Positions 16,970-27,736 of a stretch of 64,000 nt of DNA are shown in pieces. The notes below the pieces were generated by a model. It had not been told where the DNA came from, made no database searches, and worked only from the letters and a program-made list of their open reading frames with translations. Numbering within the stretch: position 1 is the stretch's first letter; each line of letters starts with the position of its first letter. Made by a program: the position numbers and the translations under genes. This DNA is from Psychromonas sp. MB-3u-54 (GTDB lineage Bacteria; Pseudomonadota; Gammaproteobacteria; Enterobacterales; Psychromonadaceae): contig NZ_PJBP01000179.1 of assembly GCF_002836415.1 (NCBI RefSeq), positions 1 through 64,000 of the forward strand, in the 5' to 3' direction.

Positions 16970-17821
16970 TTATACTTCAACCTCAAGCATACGTGCTATA
17001 CGATCTTCTTCCTCCTCACGTGCCGCGCTGATTTCACTTAGAATATTATCAACATCGGTTATTTCATCACTTTCTACAAACTTACCCGTTAGCACAACGT
17101 CACTTTTCAACTCGCCAGCTTCATATAAGGCCCAGATTTCTTCCGCATACTTGCTTTCTTTGAGCGTGGGGGCAAATTGAGCATAATAAGTGGTCATATT
17201 ATTGACATCGCGAAATAACATTCGTTTGGCATTATTATTTCCGGCTGCGTCAACGGCTTGAGGTAAATCGATGATCACAGGTCCCCACTCATCAACTAAC
17301 ACATTAAATTCTGATAAATCACCGTGAATAATGCCAATGTTCAACATGCGGACAACAGAATTCATAATTTCCAAATGATCATCTAATGCCTGCTCTTCCG
17401 GCATGCTGACATCATTAAGACGTGGCGCGGCAAACCCCTCTTCGTCAGTGATCAAATCCATTAATAGAACGCCTTCAAAACAGCCGTAGGGTTGCGGTAC
17501 GCGTACGCCTGCATCGGATAATTTGTATAAAGCCTCTACTTCAGCATTCTGCCAGACTTTTTCCTGTTCCCCGCGTCCAAATTTCGATCCTTTTTCCATT
17601 GCACGGGCGCGACGACCATTGCGAACCTTGCGCCCTTCGTTGTATAAAACGGCTTGTTTGAAACTGCGTTTACTTGCCTCCTTGTACACTTTAGCGCAAC
17701 GCACATGCTCACCACATTGCACCACAAAAACGGTTGCTTCTTTACCACTCATTAATTGGCGTAATACCTTATCAACTAAACCATCGTCAACAAGAGGTTG
17801 TATTCTTTTAGGTGTTTTCAT
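16970..17821 (-). CDS. RIO1-family atypical protein kinase
   Basis: A 283-aa member of the bacterial RIO-type Ser/Thr kinase group. Visible features are an ATP-binding loop and lysine (SGKEATVFVVQCGEHVRCAKVYK), the catalytic loop GIIHGDLSEFNVLV with Asp and Asn, and the metal-binding Asp in VIIDLPQAVD. The C-terminal part is acidic (AAREEEEDRIARMLEVEV). Archaeal and eukaryotic RIO proteins act in ribosome maturation; the bacterial substrate is not known to me. It is a single gene with its own terminator. Confidence 0.9.
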   Translation of the reverse strand: MKTPKRIQPLVDDGLVDKVLRQLMSGKEATVFVVQCGEHVRCAKVYKEASKRSFKQAVLYNEGRKVRNGRRARAMEKGSKFGRGEQEKVWQNAEVEALYKLSDAGVRVPQPYGCFEGVLLMDLITDEEGFAAPRLNDVSMPEEQALDDHLEIMNSVVRMLNIGIIHGDLSEFNVLVDEWGPVIIDLPQAVDAAGNNNAKRMLFRDVNNMTTYYAQFAPTLKESKYAEEIWALYEAGELKSDVVLTGKFVESDEITDVDNILSEISAAREEEEDRIARMLEVEV

Positions 17822-18396
17822 ATTTTTTTTACATTCTCTTATTGTTAATAATTGATTTCAGTATGATAGCATTTAGCTTGATGTCGTTTGTTTGTTGGAG
17901 ACCGGTGCCTGTTATAGGCCGTATTGAAAACTAACGTCCAGATCAAAGAGTAGACCTCTCTATTATGCGGGTTGTCCCTGGTTATTATTGACAGACTATT
18001 AATAACTTTCCCTAGCCTTTTAATGTTACGCTTTTTGCTTACATTGATTGCTTGAAATTCAACAAAAATCCACCACTTTCCATTTTACGCTGCGCAGCCG
18101 TTTAATAAGCCGGCACTGCGGATTTTATCATTTACAGACTAAGCAACTTTTTGCAAGCAATGTAAACTGGCTGTCATTATACTTATACCCGCACATATTG
18201 ACTAAAAAAATGAACCAAAAATTTCGCCATTATCATTAAGGTCCTGTCTACGAGCAGATAAGTGTAACATCGATAGCAGTACCCTGCAGTTAAAATCAGC
18301 GATACCTTCACTGTTTTGAAATTAATTAGCGGCTTGCGTTTGACTTCTCGCCACGTCACGGTAACCTTGAAAAAAATAGTCACTGTTGAGACATAA
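17822..18396. other. 575-bp gap upstream of xseB
   Basis: I see no credible gene. The region holds the divergent promoters of the RIO kinase gene and the xseB-ispA-dxs operon. One inverted pair is visible: GCTTACATTGATTGCTTG (18037-18054) and CAAGCAATGTAAAC (18154-18167), with a second weaker pair AAAATCC/GGATTTT between them. This might be a decayed small repeat element. Short open frames here show no family resemblance. Confidence 0.4.
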
Positions 18397-18633
18397 ATGG
18401 CCTTAAAAAAACCCGAAAATATGCATTATGAAGAAGCTATCGCTGAACTAGAAAATATTGTCAATCATTTAGAAGCGGGTGATTTAGCTTTAGAAGATGC
18501 TTTAAAACAATTTGAACGGGGCATTGCATTAGCACGTAGCAACAACCAAAAACTTCAAAAAGCACAGCAGCAAGTTAACATATTAATGCAGCAAGACGCT
18601 CAGGCACCACTTCAAGAATTTAACAATGAGTAA
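18397..18633 (+). CDS. xseB: Exodeoxyribonuclease VII small subunit
   Basis: Small subunit of exonuclease VII, which degrades single-stranded DNA with the large subunit XseA (not in this window). The 78-aa product (E. coli 80) has the family signature YEEAIAELENIVNHLEAGDLALEDALKQFERGIALAR and a helical tail. It is first in the conserved xseB-ispA-dxs operon, 94 nt before ispA. Confidence 0.96.
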   Translation: MALKKPENMHYEEAIAELENIVNHLEAGDLALEDALKQFERGIALARSNNQKLQKAQQQVNILMQQDAQAPLQEFNNE

Positions 18634-18727
18634 ATCATATTGTTAAAAAGTGCATTATTTTTGTAATAATTCACTTTTTTCCTGTTGTTATCCTATTAAC
18701 TTTCAATTCACACAACTATAAAACCCT

Positions 18728-19618
18728 ATGACACAACTTGCAGAAACTCTGAATCAATATCAGCAACGTGTTGATAAAAAATTAAATCAATATATAAATA
18801 TCACCCACCCTATCTCCCCTTTATTGAATGAAGCTATGGTGTACGGGGCTTTATTAGGCGGCAAACGCGTTCGACCATTCTTGGTTTACGCCGTTGGTGA
18901 TATGTTGGGCTGTTCATTGCAGTCCTTAGATCCGCTGGCGGCGGCGATTGAATGTATTCATGCTTACTCATTGATTCATGACGATCTTCCGGCGATGGAT
19001 GATGATGATCTGCGGCGCGGGCAGATGACTTGCCATAAAAAATTTGATGAAGCAACGGCGATTCTTGCGGGTGATGCATTACAAACCTTAGCCTTTGATA
19101 TAATATCAATGCCAAACAAGGCAATAACAGCACAAGTACAACTAAAAATGGTAAATTTTTTAGCTAAAGCGGCAGGTGATCATGGTATGTGCGCCGGACA
19201 AGCGTTAGACTTAGCTGCTGAAAATCAATCGGTTAATTTAGCAAGCCTAGAAAAAATACACCGAGCAAAAACAGGGGCTTTGATAAAAGCGGCTATTCAA
19301 TTGGCAGCGATCAGCAAAAGTAATTTACACGCAGATCATTTTCAGCTATTAAATACTTTTGCGGACGCAATCGGTTTGGCATTTCAGGTACAGGATGATA
19401 TTTTAGACATTATCGGTGATACACAAACTCTGGGGAAACCGCAGGGTTCTGATCTTGCTCTTCATAAATCAACCTACCCGGCACTATTAGGTTTAGAAGA
19501 AGCACAAAATAAAGCACAAGCACTTTGCCAGAAGGCACAACTGGCTTTATCACAATTACCTTATAATACAGAATTGCTATCAAAATTTGCACAATACATC
19601 ATCGCGCGCGATAGATAG
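18728..19618 (+). CDS. ispA: (2E,6E)-farnesyl diphosphate synthase
   Basis: Builds farnesyl diphosphate from isopentenyl and dimethylallyl/geranyl diphosphates. The 296-aa product (E. coli 299) carries the first Asp-rich motif DDLPAMDDDDLRRG, the second Asp-rich motif QVQDDILD, GGKRVRPFLVY and the KSTYPALLG segment. It lies in the xseB-ispA-dxs operon and feeds on precursors from the MEP pathway that Dxs starts. Confidence 0.97.
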   Translation: MTQLAETLNQYQQRVDKKLNQYINITHPISPLLNEAMVYGALLGGKRVRPFLVYAVGDMLGCSLQSLDPLAAAIECIHAYSLIHDDLPAMDDDDLRRGQMTCHKKFDEATAILAGDALQTLAFDIISMPNKAITAQVQLKMVNFLAKAAGDHGMCAGQALDLAAENQSVNLASLEKIHRAKTGALIKAAIQLAAISKSNLHADHFQLLNTFADAIGLAFQVQDDILDIIGDTQTLGKPQGSDLALHKSTYPALLGLEEAQNKAQALCQKAQLALSQLPYNTELLSKFAQYIIARDR

Positions 19619-19698
19619 ACAATATCTACATTCATTAAAATTACCAAGAAAAACATTGAGTAATTTTTTATTATTTTCTCTATAAACGACTGAAGCTT

Positions 19699-21564
19699 AT
19701 GCCATTGGATTTAAAAAATTACCCATTGCTTACCAACATTAATTATCCAGAGGATTTGCGGTTATTAAAAAAAGAGCAATTACCGGCTTTTTGTGATGAA
19801 TTACGTTCATTTCTTCTAAATACTGTCAGTCAAACCAGCGGTCATTTAGCGTCCGGTTTGGGTGTTGTTGAATTAACGGTTGCGCTGCATTATGTTTACC
19901 GCACGCCTTTTGATAACCTTATTTTCGATGTTGGCCATCAAGCATACCCGCATAAAATTTTAACAGGTCGGCGCGATAAAATGGGCAGTATCCGCACCCT
20001 TAAAGGGTTACACCCCTTTCCATGGCGTGAAGAAAGTGAATATGATGTGTTAAGCGTTGGTCACTCCTCTACATCAATTGGGGCCGCTTTAGGCATGTCA
20101 ATTGCTGCCGAAAAAGAACAACAAGGCCGCAAAGTAGTCGCCGTTATTGGTGACGGCGCCATTACCGCAGGAATGGCATTTGAAGCCTTAAATCACGCAG
20201 GTTCATTGCACAATGATATGCTGGTAGTGTTAAATGATAACGAAATGTCAATTTCTGAAAATGTCGGCGCTTTAAATAACCATTTAGCAAAAATACTCTC
20301 CGGTGATATTTATACTCAGCTTCGAGAAGGCAGTAAAAAAGTACTTTCTAACATCCCTCCCGTTAAAGAGCTGGCCAAAAGAACAGAAGAGCACCTTAAA
20401 GGGATGATCTCACCTGCGACCATATTCGAAGAGTTTGGTTTTAACTACATAGGACCGATGGACGGCCATAACGTCCTCGATTTAGTGGACACGTTACGTA
20501 ATATGCGCGCCCATAGCGGTCCGCAATTTTTACATGTGATGACTAAAAAAGGTAAAGGGTATAAACAGGCTGAGCTTGATCCTATTAAATACCACGCGGT
20601 GCCAAAATTCACACCGGATCAAGATCTTCCAAAATCGCCACCCAGCTCTGCTACTTTTTCACAGATATTTGGAGATTGGTTAAATGATATGGCCGATCAG
20701 GATGATAAACTGACGGCAATTACCCCGGCAATGCGTGAAGGCTCGGGTATGGTGAGCTTTTCAAAACGGCATCCTGACAAGTATTACGATGTGGCTATTG
20801 CAGAGCAGCATGCTGTCACATTGTCTGCCGGCATGGCGATTGCCGGATTAAACCCTGTTGTTGCTATTTACTCAACTTTTTTACAACGCGCCTATGACCA
20901 ACTTATCCATGACGTTGCTATTCAAAATCTAGGGGTGTTATTTGCCATAGACAGAGCCGGTATTGTGGGTGCAGACGGTCCAACGCATCAGGGTGTTTTT
21001 GATTTAACCTTTTTACGCTGCATTCCTAATCTGATTGTGATGACGCCGTCCGATGAGCAAGAGTGTCGGAATATGCTTTATACCGGTCATCTGCTCAATC
21101 AGCCTGCTGCGGTCAGATATCCACGCGGCACCGGAACCGGGGTCGAGATAGACAAACAGATGAGCAGGTTAACTATTGGTAAAGCTAAGGTGGTAAAAGA
21201 AGGAAAAGATCTTGCCATCTTATGTTTTGGAACCTTTTTAAATGAAGCCTATCCCGTCGCAGAAAAACTGAATGCAACTCTGGTTGATATGCGTTTTGTT
21301 AAACCCCTCGATAAGGAGCTGCTTAATAATCTCGCGGGCACCCACAAACACTTTGTCACCCTCGAAGAAAATAGTATTGCCGGTGGTGCAGGCTCTGCAG
21401 TCAATGAATACTATATGAGTCAGAAAATAAATACCCCCGTTTTAAATCTAGGTATACCCGACAGGTTTATTGAACAGGGAACGCAACAGGAAATATATAC
21501 ACTGCTTGAGCTCGATAGTGCTGGCATAGAGAAGCAAATCGTCAGCTACTATAATATCAAATAA
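19699..21564 (+). CDS. dxs: 1-deoxy-D-xylulose-5-phosphate synthase
   Basis: Thiamine-diphosphate enzyme that condenses pyruvate and glyceraldehyde 3-phosphate, the first step of the MEP isoprenoid pathway. The 621-aa product (E. coli 620) has [30 protein letters not shown], the ThDP/Mg motif [18 protein letters not shown] followed by LNDNEMSIS, the transketolase catalytic Glu in [16 protein letters not shown], and [15 protein letters not shown]. It ends the xseB-ispA-dxs operon. Confidence 0.98.
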   Translation: MPLDLKNYPLLTNINYPEDLRLLKKEQLPAFCDELRSFLLNTVSQTSGHLASGLGVVELTVALHYVYRTPFDNLIFDVGHQAYPHKILTGRRDKMGSIRTLKGLHPFPWREESEYDVLSVGHSSTSIGAALGMSIAAEKEQQGRKVVAVIGDGAITAGMAFEALNHAGSLHNDMLVVLNDNEMSISENVGALNNHLAKILSGDIYTQLREGSKKVLSNIPPVKELAKRTEEHLKGMISPATIFEEFGFNYIGPMDGHNVLDLVDTLRNMRAHSGPQFLHVMTKKGKGYKQAELDPIKYHAVPKFTPDQDLPKSPPSSATFSQIFGDWLNDMADQDDKLTAITPAMREGSGMVSFSKRHPDKYYDVAIAEQHAVTLSAGMAIAGLNPVVAIYSTFLQRAYDQLIHDVAIQNLGVLFAIDRAGIVGADGPTHQGVFDLTFLRCIPNLIVMTPSDEQECRNMLYTGHLLNQPAAVRYPRGTGTGVEIDKQMSRLTIGKAKVVKEGKDLAILCFGTFLNEAYPVAEKLNATLVDMRFVKPLDKELLNNLAGTHKHFVTLEENSIAGGAGSAVNEYYMSQKINTPVLNLGIPDRFIEQGTQQEIYTLLELDSAGIEKQIVSYYNIK

Positions 21565-21721
21565 ACGACAAGGAGAATAATCCTGCAGGTTAATATGAGC
21601 CCTCCTGCCTTGCCAGTTTGGCCGTGAGAATAATAATAACCTGCAACTGAGACTCTGTTAGAGTCAATTTATCTTAACAATGCTGAGCCTTTAAGGTTAA
21701 AATTCAGGTCTGTCTTTGAGT

Positions 21722-21746
21722 AAAAAAGGATCAAATGATCCTTTTA
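21722..21746. terminator. Terminator between dxs and pvsE
   Basis: The stem AAAAGGATCA/TGATCCTTTT with a small loop has a run of six T on the minus-strand side, so it best serves the pvs operon; it may also end dxs transcripts. A 10-bp inverted repeat, CTTTGAGTAA (21714-21723) and TTACTCAAAG (21788-21797), surrounds it. Confidence 0.75.
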
Positions 21747-21806
21747 AATTTATAAGATGATGCTCAGTAGCAAAGCTTTATGAGACATTACTCAAAGCCG
21801 ATAAGC

Positions 21807-23015
21807 TTAATCGATGAAGTGTATTACCGGTGGCGCATGCATCAAGAAGTTTTGATGTGAGATGTTCCACGCATAAGCTCCCGCCTGACTGAAAACCAAA
21901 TAATCACCAATAGCCAATGATTCGACATATTGCTGACTCGCTAACACATCCTTGGGGGTACACAACTGCCCGACTAAAGTGACAGCTTGCCGGATAATTT
22001 CAGGATAGGCAAAATCACTGTATTGTGATTGCTCAGCTTCCCCCGCACAAACAAAAAAGGGATGATCATGATTTTGTGCCGCCGGGGTTCTAAAATGATG
22101 TGTGCCACCGTGTCCGATTGCAAAATACTGGCCATGATTTTTTTTGATATCAAGCACCTGCATCACATAATAACCACAATTTGCGGAGACATAACGGCCA
22201 CATTCAAAACGAATAGTGGTTTCAGTTAACTTGAAATCTTTAATTAATTCATTTAAATCGGCACAAAATGCCTGCCAATCAAACAGCTGTTCGGGCCGGG
22301 CATAGTCAATCCCAATGCCGCCGCCGACATTCAATAAGGGCACATCTAACTGGTATAATTCACACCAATGCTTAAAGGTTTTAAAATACAGCGCCATTAA
22401 TGCTAAATGCGCAGCACGGTCTAACTGATGAGACATCAAATGGAAATGAAAGCCCTGCAGCACTAGATACTTAGATTGCTTGACTGCCTCTAAGAGCTGC
22501 GTTAATTCACTTTCATCAAAACCAAAGGGGGTGGGCTTTCCTCCCATAGTTAGCTTGGTGCTTGGCAGGCCTTGCAGGGAAATATTCATGCGCAGCATGA
22601 CAGTGCATATTTTACCGCTGGATAAACAAATCTGCTCAATACGATGCAGTTCGGTCAAGCTTTCGACGTGTATGGCTTGTACGCCCAGGTTGACAGCCTG
22701 CTCAAGCTCAGTGACTAATTTTCCCGGTCCACCAAAGATTAATGGCACATCGGGCTCGCACGCATTCAACCAAGCGAGCTCACCACCCGAGGCCGCTTCA
22801 AATCCATCAACGATAGGCGCTAAGGTTGCCAATACCTGCGCTTCAGGATTCGCTTTAGCGGCATAATAAAGCTCACAATTTTTGGGCAGAGCTTCGACCA
22901 TGCCCTTTGCATGCTCTGCGAGTGCGGGTAAATCGTAAATATAAGCGCATAAAGGGGTGTTTTTTTGCGCTGCACCTTTTAGGGCGTGAATAGCTGTTTT
23001 GATCCTAAAATTCAT
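21807..23015 (-). CDS. pvsE: PLP-dependent siderophore decarboxylase, PvsE/SbnH type
   Basis: Fold-type III PLP decarboxylase related to diaminopimelate and ornithine decarboxylases, and to PvsE (vibrioferrin) and SbnH (staphyloferrin B). In vibrioferrin synthesis, as I recall, PvsE decarboxylates a citryl-serine intermediate to the ethanolamine form. The 402-aa product has the PLP lysine in YYAAKANP, the His in GFHFHLMSHQ, the glycine loop LNVGGGIGIDY, and the C-terminal GQLCTPKDVL (active-site Cys) and GAYAWNIS. It overlaps pvsD by 4 nt (ATGA) and is last in the five-gene operon. Confidence 0.9.
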   Translation of the reverse strand: MNFRIKTAIHALKGAAQKNTPLCAYIYDLPALAEHAKGMVEALPKNCELYYAAKANPEAQVLATLAPIVDGFEAASGGELAWLNACEPDVPLIFGGPGKLVTELEQAVNLGVQAIHVESLTELHRIEQICLSSGKICTVMLRMNISLQGLPSTKLTMGGKPTPFGFDESELTQLLEAVKQSKYLVLQGFHFHLMSHQLDRAAHLALMALYFKTFKHWCELYQLDVPLLNVGGGIGIDYARPEQLFDWQAFCADLNELIKDFKLTETTIRFECGRYVSANCGYYVMQVLDIKKNHGQYFAIGHGGTHHFRTPAAQNHDHPFFVCAGEAEQSQYSDFAYPEIIRQAVTLVGQLCTPKDVLASQQYVESLAIGDYLVFSQAGAYAWNISHQNFLMHAPPVIHFID

Positions 23016-24832
23016 GATTTCTCCAGAAGCTGTGCAAGCGGATTTTTTAGCGCGCTATAACTTGAAAGACTGTCCGCTTGTTTTAATAAACGCGTCATTA
23101 GATTGTTTTTACTCGGAATCGCCTCGCCCTTTAATACAGCTTGTAATTCAGGCTGCTCAGACTCTTTTACTTGCCACTGCTCGATAGCATCTGCCAGGGC
23201 GCGCCATAATTTAACTTCTAAGACGGCTTGACCCGCACAAATATGAAAAATAGCTTCACTGACATTGTTAATCAAGGTGCAGTAAGCAATGCGATTCCAG
23301 CCCTGCTCACGACTGTAATACACCGAGTTTTTTGCTTTCGCTGATAACTCGCTGAGCTGCTCAGCAGGCCAATGAGACTGCATTAATTTAGTCCCCTCTA
23401 AATCCCGCAGCCAGATATGAGCGGGCAAGCCATTTTCGAACCCCACCACTGTATTTTGCAGATGCGGTTCAAAGGCTATCCCTAAATTAAAGAAATAATG
23501 GAAAATCCCCGGCAACAGGGCATCCAAATAAGCATCAAACCACAACCCGGAAAATTGAGAATAAGACTCTCCACGGGCCGTTGCCAGGGACTGTAAGTTT
23601 TTAACGCACAGACTATCGCCATTTTTATTCCAGGCAAAAAGCGCCCCCGCCATCTGTGGCTGATATTTTTTCTGCAGGTGTTCCGCTATGCCATCGCGAT
23701 ATAAAATACCAAAACATTCAATCACTTCCTGTATATTATTGCGCTCCCCACCCGCGGCGATAGAAGATAAATCAAGGGTCGTCGCAGCGGGCTCAGACAT
23801 TACCGAAAATTTAGGGCAATGGATAACGGCATGGGCGGCACATTGACTGATTAAACGCGTCAGCAGCACCGCGCTTTGCAGTTCATACCAGGCGTTTTTG
23901 CGTACACAGTTGGTCAATCGCACATGGATAGAAAATTTCATAAAGCTATTGGTTTGCGCTACAAACAGCGTCCTCACCGAAGATGTCGGATAGGTATCTG
24001 AGCCTAGATACCCGACCTCTGTGATTAAGCCTAACTGCAGCGCTTTATGGACAAGAGGTTGCTTTAAAATAGTCGATACTTCCCAGGGATGACAAGGGTA
24101 AAGCAAGGCTTCCATCGGATTTATTTTGTTGATCAGATCAAGCGGCGGCGACTCAGTACAATGCATCTGCTTGAGTAGCTGCGGCGCAACTTTAAACCAA
24201 TACAAAGGAAACTTAGCCTGTACTTCTGGTGAACAAGCGAGCAACTGATCAAAACTGACACCATCACGACTTTTAGGCGCAGGATGCAGCGCATGCCCCC
24301 ATAGCAAACTTTGCTCCGACTTAATTAAACTCGAATAAGCGTGCTCTTCAACCTGATTGCTGATGCGTTTAATAAATAAGCGGGTAATATTGATACTGTT
24401 TTGAATCTGCTTTAATAACTCCAGATTGATTTCATCGCCCATCACCAGCGCTAAATGCTGCAGGATAAACTCGGCTAAGCCTGACGCGTCAATCGGGTGC
24501 CAGGCCAAGCCTTGTCTTTTTAAATAGGGCTGATTAATAAGCCTCACACGCCCGAGCAAACTAACCTGATCCGCTTTTATCACTATCGAAGCCGACGATT
24601 CCGGGAAAGTCAGGCGAATCCGGCGATAATCATCAACCACCTGCAGATTAAAAGTAGCGGGTGCATCCGCTTGATTATCATCTAATTCAACTTCTCCCTT
24701 AGCTAAGGCATATTCGCGTATATAACAGTTAAGCAGACAGTTAATGGCATTGCCTTCCGCTAAACCTTGCTGCGCTTCATGACGGTATTTTTCTGAGGTA
24801 GCGGTATCAGGTTTTAACAATTGGATTGACAT
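23012..24832 (-). CDS. pvsD: IucA/IucC-family NIS siderophore synthetase (PvsD type)
   Basis: NRPS-independent siderophore synthetase that adenylates a carboxylate, probably citrate, and joins it to an amine or alcohol. The 606-aa product shows family motifs in order: HALHPAPKSRDGVSF, the HP-containing YPCHPWE, SSVRTLFV, MKFSIHVRLTNCVRKN, and the ATP/substrate motif GIAFEPHLQNTVVGF followed by WLRDLEGTKL. It lies in the order pvsA-B-C-D-E. The start at 24832 (MSIQLLKP) has AAGGAG 10 nt upstream and overlaps pvsC by 26 nt; the frame is open to 24859. Being the more canonical of the two synthetases here, it is my guess for the first citrate-activating step. Confidence 0.88.
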   Translation of the reverse strand: MSIQLLKPDTATSEKYRHEAQQGLAEGNAINCLLNCYIREYALAKGEVELDDNQADAPATFNLQVVDDYRRIRLTFPESSASIVIKADQVSLLGRVRLINQPYLKRQGLAWHPIDASGLAEFILQHLALVMGDEINLELLKQIQNSINITRLFIKRISNQVEEHAYSSLIKSEQSLLWGHALHPAPKSRDGVSFDQLLACSPEVQAKFPLYWFKVAPQLLKQMHCTESPPLDLINKINPMEALLYPCHPWEVSTILKQPLVHKALQLGLITEVGYLGSDTYPTSSVRTLFVAQTNSFMKFSIHVRLTNCVRKNAWYELQSAVLLTRLISQCAAHAVIHCPKFSVMSEPAATTLDLSSIAAGGERNNIQEVIECFGILYRDGIAEHLQKKYQPQMAGALFAWNKNGDSLCVKNLQSLATARGESYSQFSGLWFDAYLDALLPGIFHYFFNLGIAFEPHLQNTVVGFENGLPAHIWLRDLEGTKLMQSHWPAEQLSELSAKAKNSVYYSREQGWNRIAYCTLINNVSEAIFHICAGQAVLEVKLWRALADAIEQWQVKESEQPELQAVLKGEAIPSKNNLMTRLLKQADSLSSYSALKNPLAQLLEKS

Positions 24833-25964
24833 GGTCAAAGGGCTCCTTAGTCTGAGCAACTAAAATAAAAATGGCGGCCACACAAGCAATACTCGCGAGG
24901 AGGAAGGGCCAATGCAAGGAAAAATACTGACAGATAAAACTCGCCACCAGACCGGCACAAACACCGGCCCATTTTCCCCACGCATCAAAGCGGCCGAAGG
25001 ACAGACCGGCTTGATCCTGTTGTAAGCGCTGACTGAGCAGCAAATGTAAACCGCTGTAACAAAGCAGCATCCCAAGACCGAATAAAAGGCGATAAAAAAC
25101 CAGCCCGTCGATACTGTGTAAAGTGAACTGTCCCGCACAAGAAAGGCTTAAAATAAAGAAACCAAGCAGACTCTGCACTCTGGCGCTTAGGGTTAATTTT
25201 CCGATCATAAAAGCGAGCAATAAGTAGACCAGATGCGGCAAGCTGTAATAAAAACCGACCACCGTATCGCTGCTTTCTCCCAGGGATTGTACGTAAGGCA
25301 GAAAATAAGGAAAAGTGACTACCATCGCAAAACAAAATAGGAACTGTAAAGATAATAGCTGGGTAAACTGCCCCGTAGTCGCTTTGCTCTTTTTTAAGCC
25401 AGTAGATTTTTTCACGCTAAGCACATCGCTTTGCAAAAACAAGCTTACTATCAAGGCACAAAAGGGTAATAACGCCAGGTAACGATAGATGTGCAAGGGT
25501 TGCGCTATTTCAGTAAATAAACCTAATAAAACAGGACCGGTGACCAAAGCAGAACGCGCGGAAAACTGGGTAAGGTTGAGGCTTTTGGCTAAGGACTTGC
25601 CCTGATATTTAGAGCTTAAGTAGGCATTGGAAGCGGCAAGTGTTCCACCACTTATCCCCTGCACCACCAGCCCGAGACAAAAAATCCATAAGTTATCTGC
25701 AAACCCGGACAGTAAAAAACCCGCGGTTAATCCGCATTGCGCTCTTAATAATGATTTTTTCTTGCCGTATTTATCTGCAAAACGCCCCCACCAGGGCGCA
25801 GTCACTGCGGCACAAAGAGGCGGTACAACAAACATCACACCAATCAGGTATTGCGGGTCGCTATCGATCAGACTAGTGATCATACGCGGCATAAATAGCG
25901 GCATGCCCAGTGCAGTAAAAGCGGTTAGGAAGTGACAAAATAAAACAATATAAACTACTGGCAT
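24807..25964 (-). CDS. pvsC: MFS siderophore exporter (PvsC type)
   Basis: A 385-aa major facilitator protein with about 12 predicted membrane helices. The family loop motif between helices 2 and 3 is visible (WWGRFADKYGKKKSLL), as is the helix-4 region (GLVVQGISGGTLAASNAYLSS). In the vibrioferrin locus PvsC exports the finished siderophore, and the position between the two synthetase genes is the same here. It overlaps pvsB by 10 nt and pvsD by 26 nt. Substrate assignment rests on context. Confidence 0.88.
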   Translation of the reverse strand: MPVVYIVLFCHFLTAFTALGMPLFMPRMITSLIDSDPQYLIGVMFVVPPLCAAVTAPWWGRFADKYGKKKSLLRAQCGLTAGFLLSGFADNLWIFCLGLVVQGISGGTLAASNAYLSSKYQGKSLAKSLNLTQFSARSALVTGPVLLGLFTEIAQPLHIYRYLALLPFCALIVSLFLQSDVLSVKKSTGLKKSKATTGQFTQLLSLQFLFCFAMVVTFPYFLPYVQSLGESSDTVVGFYYSLPHLVYLLLAFMIGKLTLSARVQSLLGFFILSLSCAGQFTLHSIDGLVFYRLLFGLGMLLCYSGLHLLLSQRLQQDQAGLSFGRFDAWGKWAGVCAGLVASFICQYFSLHWPFLLASIACVAAIFILVAQTKEPFDHVNPIVKT

Positions 25965-27736
25965 GACACGCTCTTTATTAAAAAATTCCGGTGTAAAAAG
26001 TTTGGCGCAGTTTGTCCATAGAATTTATTAATATCGCTGGCACCCGAGACAGACTTACTCAATAAACTGCCTGAACTGAGGAGGTATTTTGCCGGTTGAT
26101 AGCGAGCTTCAAGCAGAAAATCTCGCGCATATTGGGTGCTGATGCCTTCCGCTTCCAGTAGATCTAACTGCCTTACAAGCATTTTTCTTAACTGCCCGTA
26201 TAAATCCTGTAGCGGCATTAAGTGATAACTTGCCATCGCCTCAAAAATAGCGGCTATGCCTAACTGTAAGGTGATAGTGGTAAACATCTCAGCGATAGAT
26301 TGCTCGTTTTCAACCACAATTCGCGGATCAATTAACTGCTCAATCTGCGCATGTGCCGCCTTAGGGTTGGCCGAATTTTCGACAAATCGCGGCGCTAATA
26401 TACGCGCAGAATCGTTATCTTTCATGACCAAAGTTAATCCCTTGTCAGGAGTAAATGCGAGCACGGCATTTTGCTGATTGGACTCTAAGGCTATTCCATA
26501 CTTAAGCCATAAACGCAGGTGGACGCTTAATAAAAGCGTTAAATACTCATCTAACCAGACTTGCACATTACCCTGGTAAAAGTTATCAATCAGGTGCGCC
26601 AGATACAGACGTTGATCGGGCATTTCACTGGCGAGTGCAGCCACTGGTACCAAGGTCTGATTAAACATGCTGCCGGGATACTGACGGACAATATAAGCCA
26701 GTTGCTTAAGCTCACCAAAATGCCCGCCATGCTGCTCATTACAATGTAAATATAAACCTTGTAACTTAGGGTCCTGCTGCGCTAACTGGGTTAATACTTT
26801 TTCAAACCAGTGTCCATCGTATAAAGTACTGGCTTTTATCAAACGCATATTTTTCGCGCCTAAGGTCGCCATAATAAGCGGCACCTTGATATGAATATCC
26901 GGCATTTTTTCAACGACCACGGTGCGCACAGAAAGCGTCGGCAGCACCTTTAATGCCGATTTAGGCGCCAATAAAACACTGTCATCCATTGGCTTTAAGG
27001 TTTTAAACGTCAAAGGATGGACAGGAAACAATTGGTGACTGGCGCTTAACTGCAGCGCTAAACCGACCTCTGGAAAAGTCGGCCAGCAGCCCGGCTGATC
27101 TGATGTTAAGGTTACTTTTTGATTGGCAACCGCCACCCAATTTAGCTCAAAAGAGGTAGAGAATTCAGGGGCATAAGCCATCAATGCAGCGGCATCAAAT
27201 CCAAATTTAGCGCGAGCAGTAGGGTAATAAGGATGATCTAAATACGCAGCGACTTGATCCGAAAAGAGCAGTTTTTGATGCCAATCAGGCATTGCACTCA
27301 AGGGCTTGTTCAGCGCGCTGATTCTATTCTGATACGCTTGCCTGCAGAGTTTTCTATGCTCAACGGCGCACTGCGCTTCTTTTATATACTCACTAAAAAG
27401 TAACCTTGCTTGAGCCGGTAAATCTTCTGCTATCGTATCTAACCAGCACTTAAAACCGCCCTGGTAAATAAGCCCCTGGCTGGTTTGCTTTAACCAGAAA
27501 GCCGAAGTCGCTTGCCAGCTTTGCATATAATGGCTTTCAGCTATCGGAATATACAATACATCGCTGCCTAAATGGCTGACCTTCAACCAAAATTTTGGTG
27601 AAGGCTCAGGCCAGTGACGCTCGGTCTGTAATTGTGCCTCGGTAACAACTTGCCCCCGTGAGACTAATTGGCAAACATCTTCTCTTAAGCAAGCATTAAT
27701 AATACGCTGGCTAATATAGTGGTTATCATCTGCCAT
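25955..27736 (-). CDS. pvsB: IucA/IucC-family NIS siderophore synthetase (PvsB type)
   Basis: The second NIS synthetase of the operon, 593 aa. Motifs in order are HPYYPTARAKFGFD, FPVHPLTFKTL, TLSVRTVVV, HIKVPLIMATLG and a variant ATP-site motif GIALESNQQNAVLAF followed by VMKDNDSARI. The variant (ESNQQN where pvsD has EPHLQN) suggests a different acyl partner from pvsD. In vibrioferrin synthesis, as I recall, PvsB adds 2-oxoglutarate. It overlaps pvsA by one base (TAATG) and pvsC by 10 nt. Confidence 0.87.
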   Translation of the reverse strand: MADDNHYISQRIINACLREDVCQLVSRGQVVTEAQLQTERHWPEPSPKFWLKVSHLGSDVLYIPIAESHYMQSWQATSAFWLKQTSQGLIYQGGFKCWLDTIAEDLPAQARLLFSEYIKEAQCAVEHRKLCRQAYQNRISALNKPLSAMPDWHQKLLFSDQVAAYLDHPYYPTARAKFGFDAAALMAYAPEFSTSFELNWVAVANQKVTLTSDQPGCWPTFPEVGLALQLSASHQLFPVHPLTFKTLKPMDDSVLLAPKSALKVLPTLSVRTVVVEKMPDIHIKVPLIMATLGAKNMRLIKASTLYDGHWFEKVLTQLAQQDPKLQGLYLHCNEQHGGHFGELKQLAYIVRQYPGSMFNQTLVPVAALASEMPDQRLYLAHLIDNFYQGNVQVWLDEYLTLLLSVHLRLWLKYGIALESNQQNAVLAFTPDKGLTLVMKDNDSARILAPRFVENSANPKAAHAQIEQLIDPRIVVENEQSIAEMFTTITLQLGIAAIFEAMASYHLMPLQDLYGQLRKMLVRQLDLLEAEGISTQYARDFLLEARYQPAKYLLSSGSLLSKSVSGASDINKFYGQTAPNFLHRNFLIKSVSCQ